Shown here: positions 1 through 4,103 of the stretch, one piece after another
Numbering within the stretch: position 1 is the stretch's first letter
How the letters are laid out: the number at the start of each line of letters is the position of its first letter
DNA from: an uncultured Blautia sp.
GTDB taxonomy: Bacteria; Bacillota; Clostridia; Lachnospirales; Lachnospiraceae
Assembly (NCBI GenBank): GCA_934378195.1
Contig: CAKRPO010000091.1
Coordinates: forward strand, 1-5,387
DNA: 5,387 nucleotides
Direction of reading: 5' to 3'
The notes under the pieces: model-generated
What the model was told of the DNA's origin: nothing
The model's database searches: none
Seen by the model: only the letters and a program-made list of their open reading frames with translations
Translations under genes and position numbers: made by a program

Positions 1-107
1 AGAGTAACAATTGTGTTGTTAAAAGAAGACTGGATATGTGCCTGTCCGTGTTCAACGTTTTTCTTAACACGACGTTTAGTTGTCGCTTTTCTGGTTGTCT
101 TTGCCAT
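1..107 (-). CDS. rpsK: 30S ribosomal protein S11, N-terminal part (cut by window edge)
   Basis: S11 is a primary component of the platform of the small ribosomal subunit, next to the mRNA exit and the Shine-Dalgarno helix. Only the first 35 codons and two bases of the next are in the window. The visible protein starts [20 protein letters not shown] and continues [15 protein letters not shown], where the segment around [16 protein letters not shown] is the highly conserved S11 start; the basic N-terminal tail is variable in the family. The ATG at 107 is the only start that fits the family. The gene follows rpsM after a 50-nt gap. Its ribosome binding site is weak: AGGTTA at the right distance (116-121), while a better AAGGAAAG (125-132) lies 17 nt from the start, too far for normal use. 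In this gene order rpsD, rpoA and rplQ usually follow, outside the window. Confidence 0.96.
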   Translation of the reverse strand, partial: MAKTTRKATTKRRVKKNVEHGQAHIQSSFNNTIVT

Positions 108-157
108 TTTAAAACTAACCTACACTTTCCTTTTTATAATCAATTATCTGTTACTTA

Positions 158-526
158 TTATTTTTTCTTATTTGCAACGGTTCTCTTAGGACCTTTGCGT
201 GTTCTAGCGTTTGTCTTGGTCTTCTGGCCACGAACCGGAAGTCCTTTACGATGACGGATACCTCTGTAGCATCCGATTTCCTGCAGTCTCTTGATATTCA
301 GAGCGATTTCACGACGAAGATCACCTTCAACTGTCATTGTTTCATCAATTACAGCACTGATTTTCTTAACATCATCATCTGTCAGGTCTCTGACACGAAT
401 GTCAGGATTTACACCTGCCTGAGCAAGAATTTTGTCAGCGCTTGTTCTGCCGATACCATAGATATAGGTAAGGCCGATTTCGATACGTTTGTCTCTTGGT
501 AAGTCTACACCAGCTATACGAGCCAT
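158..526 (-). CDS. rpsM: 30S ribosomal protein S13
   Basis: S13 sits in the head of the 30S subunit, contacts 16S rRNA, S19 and the P-site tRNA, and forms a bridge to the 50S subunit. The product is 122 residues, normal for the family. It starts [20 protein letters not shown] and has the helix-hairpin GIGRTSA (24-30), the conserved [14 protein letters not shown] stretch (about 88-101) and a Lys/Arg-rich tail ending VANKKK that in the family reaches toward the tRNAs. The ATG at 526 is chosen because it matches the universal S13 N-terminus and has GGAGG (536-540) 9 nt upstream. The frame stays open for 72 more codons upstream, but those residues do not resemble S13 and overlap a hairpin-rich RNA region. 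A perfect extended -10 promoter lies just upstream, so rpsM probably has its own promoter besides readthrough from rpmJ. Confidence 0.98.
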   Translation of the reverse strand: MARIAGVDLPRDKRIEIGLTYIYGIGRTSADKILAQAGVNPDIRVRDLTDDDVKKISAVIDETMTVEGDLRREIALNIKRLQEIGCYRGIRHRKGLPVRGQKTKTNARTRKGPKRTVANKKK

Positions 527-535
527 GTACTGTTT

Positions 536-540
536 CCTCC
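536..540 (-). promoter_or_regulatory. Ribosome binding site that fixes the rpsM start
   Basis: GGAGG lies 9 nt before the ATG at 526. It decides between this start and an in-frame ATG at 742, which has only a weak AAAGAAG upstream. Confidence 0.85.
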
Positions 541-565
541 ATTTTCTTTTTGGATAGTCTTCTGA

Positions 566-595
566 ATTATACCACTTGCTGTCTCGCAAGGTGAA
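566..595 (-). promoter_or_regulatory. Candidate extended -10 promoter for rpsM
   Basis: Reading the minus strand, TATAAT (571-566) is a perfect -10 box and is preceded by TG plus one base, giving the extended -10 form TGGTATAAT. An 18-nt spacer separates it from TTCACC (595-590), a 4-of-6 match to TTGACA. Transcription would begin near 559, leaving a leader of about 33 nt with the rpsM ribosome binding site. The spacer contains an inverted repeat, CTTGC/GCAAG, with a 6-nt centre (575-590). Activity is inferred from consensus matches only. Confidence 0.55.
575..590 (-). repeat. Inverted repeat inside the rpsM promoter spacer
   Basis: CTTGC (575-579) and GCAAG (586-590) are perfect 5-base inverted arms around a 6-nt loop. 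Two further pairs (573-574 with 592-593) are possible if one base is bulged. The repeat fills the region between the -35 and -10 boxes, so it could be a protein operator. It could equally be a hairpin in transcripts arriving from rpmJ. Neither role is shown. Confidence 0.4.
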
Positions 596-642
596 ATGGG
601 GTATATCTTCACAAGCTTCCTGATTTTTTAGTTTCCTAATTG

Positions 643-737
643 GGGTGCCTCGGTAAAACACCCAGCCGCTTTTGGCGTAAAGCGACCTTTCCGAAATTGT
701 GTCCTCACGGACGCTGTTGCCTCTCGGTATTAGGCAA
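643..737 (-). ncRNA. Candidate structured RNA with four consecutive hairpins
   Basis: In transcription order the minus-strand RNA can form: hairpin A, TTGCCT/AGGCAA with a 9-nt loop (737-717); hairpin B, GTCC-GTGA-GGAC with a GNRA loop (712-701); hairpin C, GGTCGCTTT/AAAGCGGCT, 9 pairs including two G-U, 6-nt loop (687-664); and hairpin D, GGGTGTT/GGCACCC, 7 pairs including two G-U, 7-nt loop (663-643). C and D abut with no gap, which would allow coaxial stacking. A and D share a loop-and-stem motif: TACCGAGAGGCA in A and TACCGAGGCA in D. This could be a cis-acting leader of the rpsM operon, a processed RNA or an intergenic repeat element. I recognise no known riboswitch or ribosomal-protein leader in it. 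The structure was drawn by eye and has no covariation support. Confidence 0.35.
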
Positions 738-826
738 TACATGCTTCTTTAATAAGATATTAAAACAGTTCGAACAACCCTTCCGGGTGTATCAAACTGC
801 AGCCGCACGTTTCACAAACTTGTCAA

Positions 827-940
827 TTAACCCTGACGCTGTTTGTGTTTTGGATTTTCACAGATTACTCTGATAGATCCTTTTCTTTTGATGATCTTGC
901 ATTTTTCGCAGATCGGCTTTACAGATGATCTTACTTTCAC
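827..940 (-). CDS. rpmJ: 50S ribosomal protein L36, zinc-ribbon form
   Basis: L36 is the smallest large-subunit protein and stabilises 23S rRNA near the peptidyl-transferase side. The product is 37 residues, the usual length, and begins [20 protein letters not shown], ending [11 protein letters not shown]. Cys11, Cys14, Cys27 and His32 form the classic CCCH zinc site, so this is the zinc-dependent (C+) version rather than the zinc-free paralogue. The start is GTG at 940, which is easily missed; it matches the family start and has a perfect AGGAGG (948-953) 7 nt upstream. The stop is TAA at 829-827. The gene is the first of the restarted ribosomal block. It is separated from infA, its usual neighbour, by the acyltransferase gene, and has its own candidate promoter about 75 nt upstream. 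Confidence 0.97.
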   Translation of the reverse strand: MKVRSSVKPICEKCKIIKRKGSIRVICENPKHKQRQG

Positions 941-947
941 TGGAAAT

Positions 948-953
948 CCTCCT
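948..953 (-). promoter_or_regulatory. Ribosome binding site supporting the rpmJ GTG start
   Basis: A perfect AGGAGG lies 7 nt before the GTG at 940. It compensates for the weaker start codon and confirms the choice of start. Confidence 0.85.
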
Positions 954-987
954 TTTCCGTAAATATAGGCTTTAATCTGCAGTTCAT

Positions 988-1008
988 ACACGCACTCTCA
1001 GCGCGTAC
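988..1008 (-). promoter_or_regulatory. Leader hairpin at the 5' end of the rpmJ transcript
   Basis: On the minus strand GTACGCGC and GTGCGTGT pair over 8 positions (five Watson-Crick, three G-U) around the loop TGAGA. The predicted transcription start from the promoter at 1016-1044 falls at about 1009, so the hairpin would be the first thing in the RNA. It could protect the 5' end from decay or serve as a binding site for feedback control by a ribosomal protein. The structure is visible in the sequence; the function is inference. Confidence 0.4.
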
Positions 1009-1015
1009 ATATGAT

Positions 1016-1044
1016 ATATTAACACCGACATAATGCAAATGCAA
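1016..1044 (-). promoter_or_regulatory. Candidate promoter for the rpmJ-rpsM-rpsK block
   Basis: TTGCAT (1044-1039) and TAATAT (1021-1016) are separated by exactly 17 nt on the minus strand and resemble housekeeping sigma -35 and -10 boxes (3 and 4 of 6 matches). A strongly A-rich tract lies directly upstream. The site fits the need to restart transcription after the infA terminator and the inserted acyltransferase gene. The leader would be about 68 nt. Confidence 0.5.
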
Positions 1045-1050
1045 GCCCTA

Positions 1051-1080
1051 TTTTAAATTTTTTTTAATTTTTCTTTTTTA
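1051..1080 (-). promoter_or_regulatory. A-tract, UP-element-like, upstream of the rpmJ promoter
   Basis: Read on the minus strand, this stretch is nearly all A and T with phased A runs, ending a few bases before the -35 box at 1044. It covers about -42 to -72 relative to the inferred start. In known strong rRNA and ribosomal-protein promoters such tracts bind the alpha C-terminal domain of RNA polymerase. Its first bases overlap the stop codon of the acyltransferase gene. Function is inferred from position and composition. Confidence 0.4.
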
Positions 1081-2166
1081 ATATGTAATTTTTATACTCG
1101 AATATTTTTCCAGCACCCAATTCACTGCCGCTCTCTGTATTCTTTCCAACACTATTGAAATTACCAGCGAAATCACCAGCAGTACGGCTGTAACTGCCAG
1201 CCAGTTCCTAAATGAATAAATGAACTCTTCAAAATAATATTTGAACAGGAATGTATGGAGCAGAAATATATTCATGGAATATTTTCCAATTATGATTAAG
1301 GCTCGGAGTTTCCAGCCACACAGATCTGTGAGCAGAAATAGTTCCAGCGCCACCGCAAATGCAACCGCTGCATCGATCCAGTAGGTATATCCCCATTTCA
1401 TACGGATATACATAAGAATGAGCACGATCATTGCATTCCCCACTATCATTCCCAAACTAACAGGTACACTCCTCTTTATGCTCTCAAGATATGTCAGCAG
1501 CTTCTCCACTGTTTGGCTCCGGGCTGCCCAGATTCCGATACTGCATACAAACAGATATTCTGTAAATGTCGTCTGTGGCATTCCCAGATAGGAAGCCATA
1601 GCTACAACCACAGGAACACAGATTCCGAATTTTTCATACAGACTCAGCAGCAGCGGAAGTATAAATATAAGAAGAATGGCAACTGACATATACCACCAGG
1701 TTTCATTTAATGTCGGGCTTCCCATGATATTGGCAATTCCCAAAGCATCAAACAAGATGTTCAGCAAACCTTTCACAATTCCCTCACCAAAGTATCCTGT
1801 CAGCCTGTTCCCACTGCTGATGGCAGCCAGCAGCGAAGCCACATAGATCACAAGAAAACTTACGATCAGCTTCAGATATCTCTTCTTCGTATATTGAATT
1901 CTCTCCTGTCTCCCTTTCTCACGCATGGAAATCGTCATCCCATAGGCACTGAGAAACACAAACATTCCAACACAGACTTTCCCCTGCGTACTGATTTCCA
2001 TTAAACGGACATACGATAACGGAACTGTCAAAACCTGGTATTTCTCCATCAGATCCGGGAAACAACTGAACAGATGATGCACCAGCATCAGAATCACAGC
2101 CAGTCCCTTCATCTCCAGCGATACCACTTTACTAAATGCCTGTTTTTTCTCACTCATTACTCCCAT
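1078..2166 (-). CDS. Acyltransferase family 3 membrane protein
   Basis: This 362-residue polytopic protein belongs by pattern to the acyltransferase-3 family (OafA/NodX type), whose members move acetyl or other acyl groups onto cell-surface glycans, peptidoglycan or small molecules. The substrate cannot be told. An N-terminal MKGLAVILMLVHHLF block (19-33) carries the His-His pair typical of the family core. KVCVGMFVFLSAYGM (63-77), NETWWYMS (154-161) and YSMNIFLLHTFLF (296-308) are also family-like. About ten membrane segments are visible, roughly at 20-36, 62-80, 98-117, 158-176, 181-196, 202-214, 233-254, 262-282, 288-311 and 320-341. No extra SGNH domain is present. It lies between infA and rpmJ, after a terminator and before a new promoter, and is unrelated to translation. 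Codon choice looks more relaxed than in the ribosomal genes. Its own promoter is not clear; TAAAAT at 2217-2212 is a possible -10 without a good -35. An alternative start is the ATG at 2157. Confidence 0.85.
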   Translation of the reverse strand: MGVMSEKKQAFSKVVSLEMKGLAVILMLVHHLFSCFPDLMEKYQVLTVPLSYVRLMEISTQGKVCVGMFVFLSAYGMTISMREKGRQERIQYTKKRYLKLIVSFLVIYVASLLAAISSGNRLTGYFGEGIVKGLLNILFDALGIANIMGSPTLNETWWYMSVAILLIFILPLLLSLYEKFGICVPVVVAMASYLGMPQTTFTEYLFVCSIGIWAARSQTVEKLLTYLESIKRSVPVSLGMIVGNAMIVLILMYIRMKWGYTYWIDAAVAFAVALELFLLTDLCGWKLRALIIIGKYSMNIFLLHTFLFKYYFEEFIYSFRNWLAVTAVLLVISLVISIVLERIQRAAVNWVLEKYSSIKITY

Positions 2167-2169
2167 TCA

Positions 2170-2175
2170 CCTCCT
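2170..2175 (-). promoter_or_regulatory. Ribosome binding site with awkward spacing to two possible starts
   Basis: AGGAGG continues as TGA into the ATG at 2166, leaving only 3 nt of spacing. The second in-frame ATG at 2157 is 12 nt away. Neither distance is ideal, so the true start of the acyltransferase is uncertain by three codons. Confidence 0.6.
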
Positions 2176-2253
2176 CTGCCGCACTTTCAGCTTGACATGT
2201 ATATTCCAACAATTTTATCTCAGTCTGGAAGTCTTTTTTATTTTTCTATAACG

Positions 2254-2295
2254 AAAAAACTCCCCCAGTCAGCCTGCGTGGCCAAGAGGGGGAGT
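2254..2295 (-). terminator. Intrinsic terminator after infA
   Basis: The minus strand has ACTCCCCC and GGGGGAGT as perfect 8-base arms (2295-2288 and 2266-2259), followed by a run of six T (the last base of the 3' arm is the first T). Inside, TTGGCC and GGCTGA add six pairs (two G-U) around an ACGCA loop, so the whole stem is long. It lies about 50 nt past the infA stop and should end most transcripts from secY-adk-map-infA before the acyltransferase gene. Confidence 0.85.
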
Positions 2296-2342
2296 GTGAG
2301 GGGGACATGCGGCCTTCGCAACTGTGAGCCTGGCCCCCTCAC
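2296..2342. terminator. Second hairpin abutting the infA terminator, possible plus-strand terminator
   Basis: GTGAGGGGG and CCCCCTCAC are perfect 9-base inverted arms (2296-2304 and 2334-2342) around a 29-nt interior. On the minus strand it immediately precedes the intrinsic terminator with no gap. On the plus strand it is followed by GGTTTTATTTAT, so it may stop transcription coming the other way toward infA. The pair of hairpins may therefore act as a bidirectional terminator. Confidence 0.55.
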
Positions 2343-2346
2343 GGTT

Positions 2347-2565
2347 TTATTTATCTCTCCAAATAATACGTCCCTTGGAAAGATCATACGGAGAAAGTTC
2401 AATAGTTACTTTATCTCCCGGAAGAATACGGATAAAATTCATACGCAGCTTTCCGCTGATATGTGCCAGCACTACATGCTTGTTTTCCAGTTCTACTTTG
2501 AACATCGCATTAGGCAGCTTCTCTAATACAGTACCTTCCACTTCGATTACATCTGCTTTAGACAT
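2347..2565 (-). CDS. infA: Translation initiation factor IF-1
   Basis: IF-1 binds the A site of the 30S subunit during initiation and works with IF-2 and IF-3. The protein has 72 residues, the standard length, and is a single S1-type OB fold. It begins [20 protein letters not shown], followed by the conserved [19 protein letters not shown] (21-39), [21 protein letters not shown] (45-65) and the IIWRDK end. The start at 2565 has a perfect AGGAGG (2572-2577) 6 nt upstream and lies 22 nt after the map stop, so the two are co-transcribed. No gene for the KOW-domain RNA-binding protein, which some Clostridia carry between map and infA, is present. The gene is followed by a strong terminator instead of rpmJ, so it ends its transcription unit here. 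Confidence 0.98.
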   Translation of the reverse strand: MSKADVIEVEGTVLEKLPNAMFKVELENKHVVLAHISGKLRMNFIRILPGDKVTIELSPYDLSKGRIIWRDK

Positions 2566-2587
2566 TATAAACCTCCTGTGTCATCTG

Positions 2588-3343
2588 TCATTTTGTAAGA
2601 GTCAGAATTTCCGGTTCTCCATCTGTGATCAGAATGGTGTTTTCATAATGTGCTGAAAGTGAACCGTCCATTGTTACAACTGTCCACTCATCATCCTCCC
2701 ACGCTACATCTGCGCGTCCAAGGTTGATCATTGGTTCAATTGCAAGCGTCATACCCGGCATCAGTTTAATACCTCTGCGTTTCTGCGGGAAATTCGGAAT
2801 CTGCGGATCCTCATGAAGATGGGTTCCAATTCCGTGACCTACGAGATCACGTACGATTCCGTAATTGAATTTTGCAGCATATGCGCCGATTGCTTTGGAA
2901 ATATCATTCAGATGATTTCCTGCTTTTGCAAATTTGATTCCTTCAAAGAAGCTCTGCCTGGTAACTTCCATCAGCTGTCTTGCCTCTGGAGATACCTCAC
3001 CGACTGCATACGTACGAGCAGCATCAGAATGGTATCCTTTGTAAATCAGTCCGGCGTCGATCTTGACAAGATCACCTTCCTGGATAATCTTCTGTCTGGA
3101 CGGGATTCCATGTACGACTTCATCATTCAGGCTGATGCAGAATGCTGCTGGGAAGCCCTGATAATTTTTAAAGTTCGGAATACAGCCCATGGAACGGATC
3201 ATATCCTCACCAATGCGATCCAGTTCTTTTGTGCTGATTCCCGGCTTAATGTGAGAAGCCAGTTCATCGTGAACCTGTTCCAGTAAATGACCGGCATGTC
3301 TCATAAGCTCAATTTCATGTTCTGACTTAATAGAAACTGACAT
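2588..3343 (-). CDS. map: Type I methionine aminopeptidase
   Basis: This enzyme removes the N-terminal methionine from new proteins in the cytoplasm when the second residue is small. The 251-residue length fits the short bacterial type I class without an N-terminal extension. The five metal ligands of the pita-bread fold are visible: Asp96 (KIDAG), Asp107 (HSDAAR), His170 (VGHGIG), Glu203 (IEP) and Glu234 (HYENT). His78 (VVHGIP) and His177 (THLHEDP) match conserved active-site histidines. The ATG at 3343 is 5 nt after the adk stop, and its ribosome binding site GGGAG (3354-3358) lies within the last adk codons, suggesting translational coupling. It ends with TGA 22 nt before infA. Its place in the operon puts N-terminal processing together with initiation and secretion. 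Confidence 0.98.
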   Translation of the reverse strand: MSVSIKSEHEIELMRHAGHLLEQVHDELASHIKPGISTKELDRIGEDMIRSMGCIPNFKNYQGFPAAFCISLNDEVVHGIPSRQKIIQEGDLVKIDAGLIYKGYHSDAARTYAVGEVSPEARQLMEVTRQSFFEGIKFAKAGNHLNDISKAIGAYAAKFNYGIVRDLVGHGIGTHLHEDPQIPNFPQKRRGIKLMPGMTLAIEPMINLGRADVAWEDDEWTVVTMDGSLSAHYENTILITDGEPEILTLTK

Positions 3344-3348
3344 CTTTC

Positions 3349-3993
3349 TTATTCTCCCAAGATTTCGACGATTGCCTGGAATACTTTATCCAGTGCAACG
3401 GTTCCGTCTACCGTCTTTAAAACACCCTGTTTGGTATAATAGTCGATCAGCGGCTGTGTCTGCTCGTGATAAACCTTCAGACGTTTGGAAACAGTTTCCG
3501 GTTTGTCATCATCGCGAAGTACAAGATTTTCCCCACAGGTATCGCAAACATTCTCTGTCTTCGGTGCTGCATATACGATATGATAAGTTGCGCCGCATTT
3601 CAGGCAGGCTCTTCTGCCGGACATACGATTTACAATGTTATCATCCGGTACATCAACATCGATCGCATAGTCAATTTTGCTTCCCAGTTTTTCGAGAGCA
3701 GCTGTCAGGCATTCTGCCTGCGGAATCGTTCTCGGGAAACCATCCAGTACATATCCGTTCTTTGCATCATCCTGCTGAATTCTGTCTACTACAAGATCAC
3801 AGGTTAATTCATCTGGTACCAAAAGCCCCTGATCCATGTATGTCTTTGCCTTTTTCCCCAACTCGGTGCCATTTTTAATGTTTGCACGGAAAATATCTCC
3901 TGTGGAAATATGAGGAATTCCGTATTTCTCAGCAATCTTCTTTGCCTGAGTTCCTTTTCCGGCTCCCGGTGCACCCAACATAATAATACGCAT
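3349..3993 (-). CDS. adk: Adenylate kinase with zinc-binding lid
   Basis: Adenylate kinase balances ATP + AMP with 2 ADP in the cytoplasm. The product is 214 residues, typical of the long bacterial form. It has the P-loop GAPGAGKGT (7-15), the AMP-binding STGDIFR region (30-36), DGFPRT (84-89) and the GRR arginine motif (126-128). The lid (about 127-164) contains Cys130, Cys133, Cys150 and Cys153, a full four-cysteine structural zinc site as in Gram-positive thermophile and clostridial enzymes. The ATG at 3993 is chosen because [10 protein letters not shown] is the family start and AAGGAGGG (4002-4009) lies 8 nt upstream; an in-frame ATG at 4026 would add 11 unrelated residues and engulf that site. 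map follows after 5 nt. A hairpin and an inverted repeat lie between secY and adk. Confidence 0.98.
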   Translation of the reverse strand: MRIIMLGAPGAGKGTQAKKIAEKYGIPHISTGDIFRANIKNGTELGKKAKTYMDQGLLVPDELTCDLVVDRIQQDDAKNGYVLDGFPRTIPQAECLTAALEKLGSKIDYAIDVDVPDDNIVNRMSGRRACLKCGATYHIVYAAPKTENVCDTCGENLVLRDDDKPETVSKRLKVYHEQTQPLIDYYTKQGVLKTVDGTVALDKVFQAIVEILGE

Positions 3994-4001
3994 AATAAAT
4001 A

Positions 4002-4009
4002 CCCTCCTT
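4002..4009 (-). promoter_or_regulatory. Ribosome binding site that fixes the adk start
   Basis: AAGGAGGG lies 8 nt ahead of the ATG at 3993, which argues against the in-frame ATG at 4026. Confidence 0.85.
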
Positions 4010-4033
4010 TTTTCTTTATGAAGCATAAAACTC

Positions 4034-4063
4034 TATAGAAATTCACCCTATAATATTTCTATA
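4034..4063. repeat. AT-rich perfect inverted repeat upstream of adk
   Basis: TATAGAAAT (4034-4042) and ATTTCTATA (4055-4063) are perfect 9-base arms around a 12-nt centre. It lies between the secY-adk hairpin and the adk ribosome binding site. It may be a weak RNA hairpin, a protein-binding dyad or an RNA-processing site. No good promoter pair was found around it. Confidence 0.5.
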
Positions 4064-4099
4064 AAGTAAAAGGCTGTGATGCTTTCACACCACAGCCTT
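4061..4099 (-). terminator. Terminator-like hairpin between secY and adk
   Basis: On the minus strand AAGGCTGTGGTG and CATCACAGCCTT can form 12 pairs (one G-U) around a TGAAAG loop (4070-4099), starting 4 nt after the secY stop. The 3' side continues as TTACTTTAT, a T-rich but interrupted tract. This looks like an attenuator or leaky terminator that lowers adk-map-infA expression relative to secY and the ribosomal genes upstream. It may instead be a 3'-end stabiliser after processing. Confidence 0.65.
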
Positions 4100-4103
4100 C
4101 GTT

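Larger units (their letters stand above)
527..826 (-). other. 300-nt non-coding gap between rpmJ and rpsM
   Basis: No convincing gene lies here. The gap holds, in transcription order: a small ACCC-GGAA-GGGT hairpin with a GNRA loop (777-788); the hairpin cluster at 643-737 described separately; an inverted repeat at 575-590; the candidate rpsM promoter (566-595); and the rpsM ribosome binding site. rpmJ and rpsM are closely spaced in many Firmicutes, so a 300-nt gap asks for an explanation such as a leader RNA, an intergenic repeat or internal promoters. No typical intrinsic terminator (GC stem plus T run) was seen, so readthrough from rpmJ to rpsM remains possible. Confidence 0.8.

Noticed and set aside
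631..712. Possible TPP riboswitch on the plus strand, suggested by GGGGTGCC at 642-649
   Set aside because: The conserved CTGAGA and pyrophosphate-sensor motifs are missing, and no plus-strand gene follows.
527..742. A 72-codon in-frame extension of S13 starting at the ATG at 742
   Set aside because: It would make S13 much longer than the family, has no good ribosome binding site, contains no S13-like residues and overlaps the hairpin cluster and the rpsM promoter. The ATG at 526 matches the universal N-terminus. The long open frame is mildly unusual but can arise by chance.
821..826. TTGACA on the minus strand directly after the rpmJ stop as a -35 box
   Set aside because: No -10-like sequence lies 15-19 nt downstream; the nearest TTGATA is 25 nt away.
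1078..2346. The acyltransferase as cargo of an insertion sequence
   Set aside because: No transposase, terminal inverted repeats or target-site duplications bracket it. The GC-rich repeats at 2259-2342 form local hairpins and have no partner copy on the other side near 941-1077.
2074..2656. Plus-strand open frames of 110-150 codons over infA and the acyltransferase 5' end
   Set aside because: They mirror minus-strand genes that have clear family matches, and they lack credible protein features or ribosome binding sites.
2813..3878. Plus-strand open frames opposite map and adk
   Set aside because: They are antisense shadows of two well-supported enzymes and show no family resemblance.
3994..4026. 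An upstream in-frame start for adk adding 11 residues
   Set aside because: The extra residues are unlike adenylate kinases and the ribosome binding site at 4002-4009 lies inside that stretch.
3804..4046. Minus-strand 80-codon frame overlapping the adk 5' end
   Set aside because: It is a frame-shifted reading of adk itself and has no independent support.
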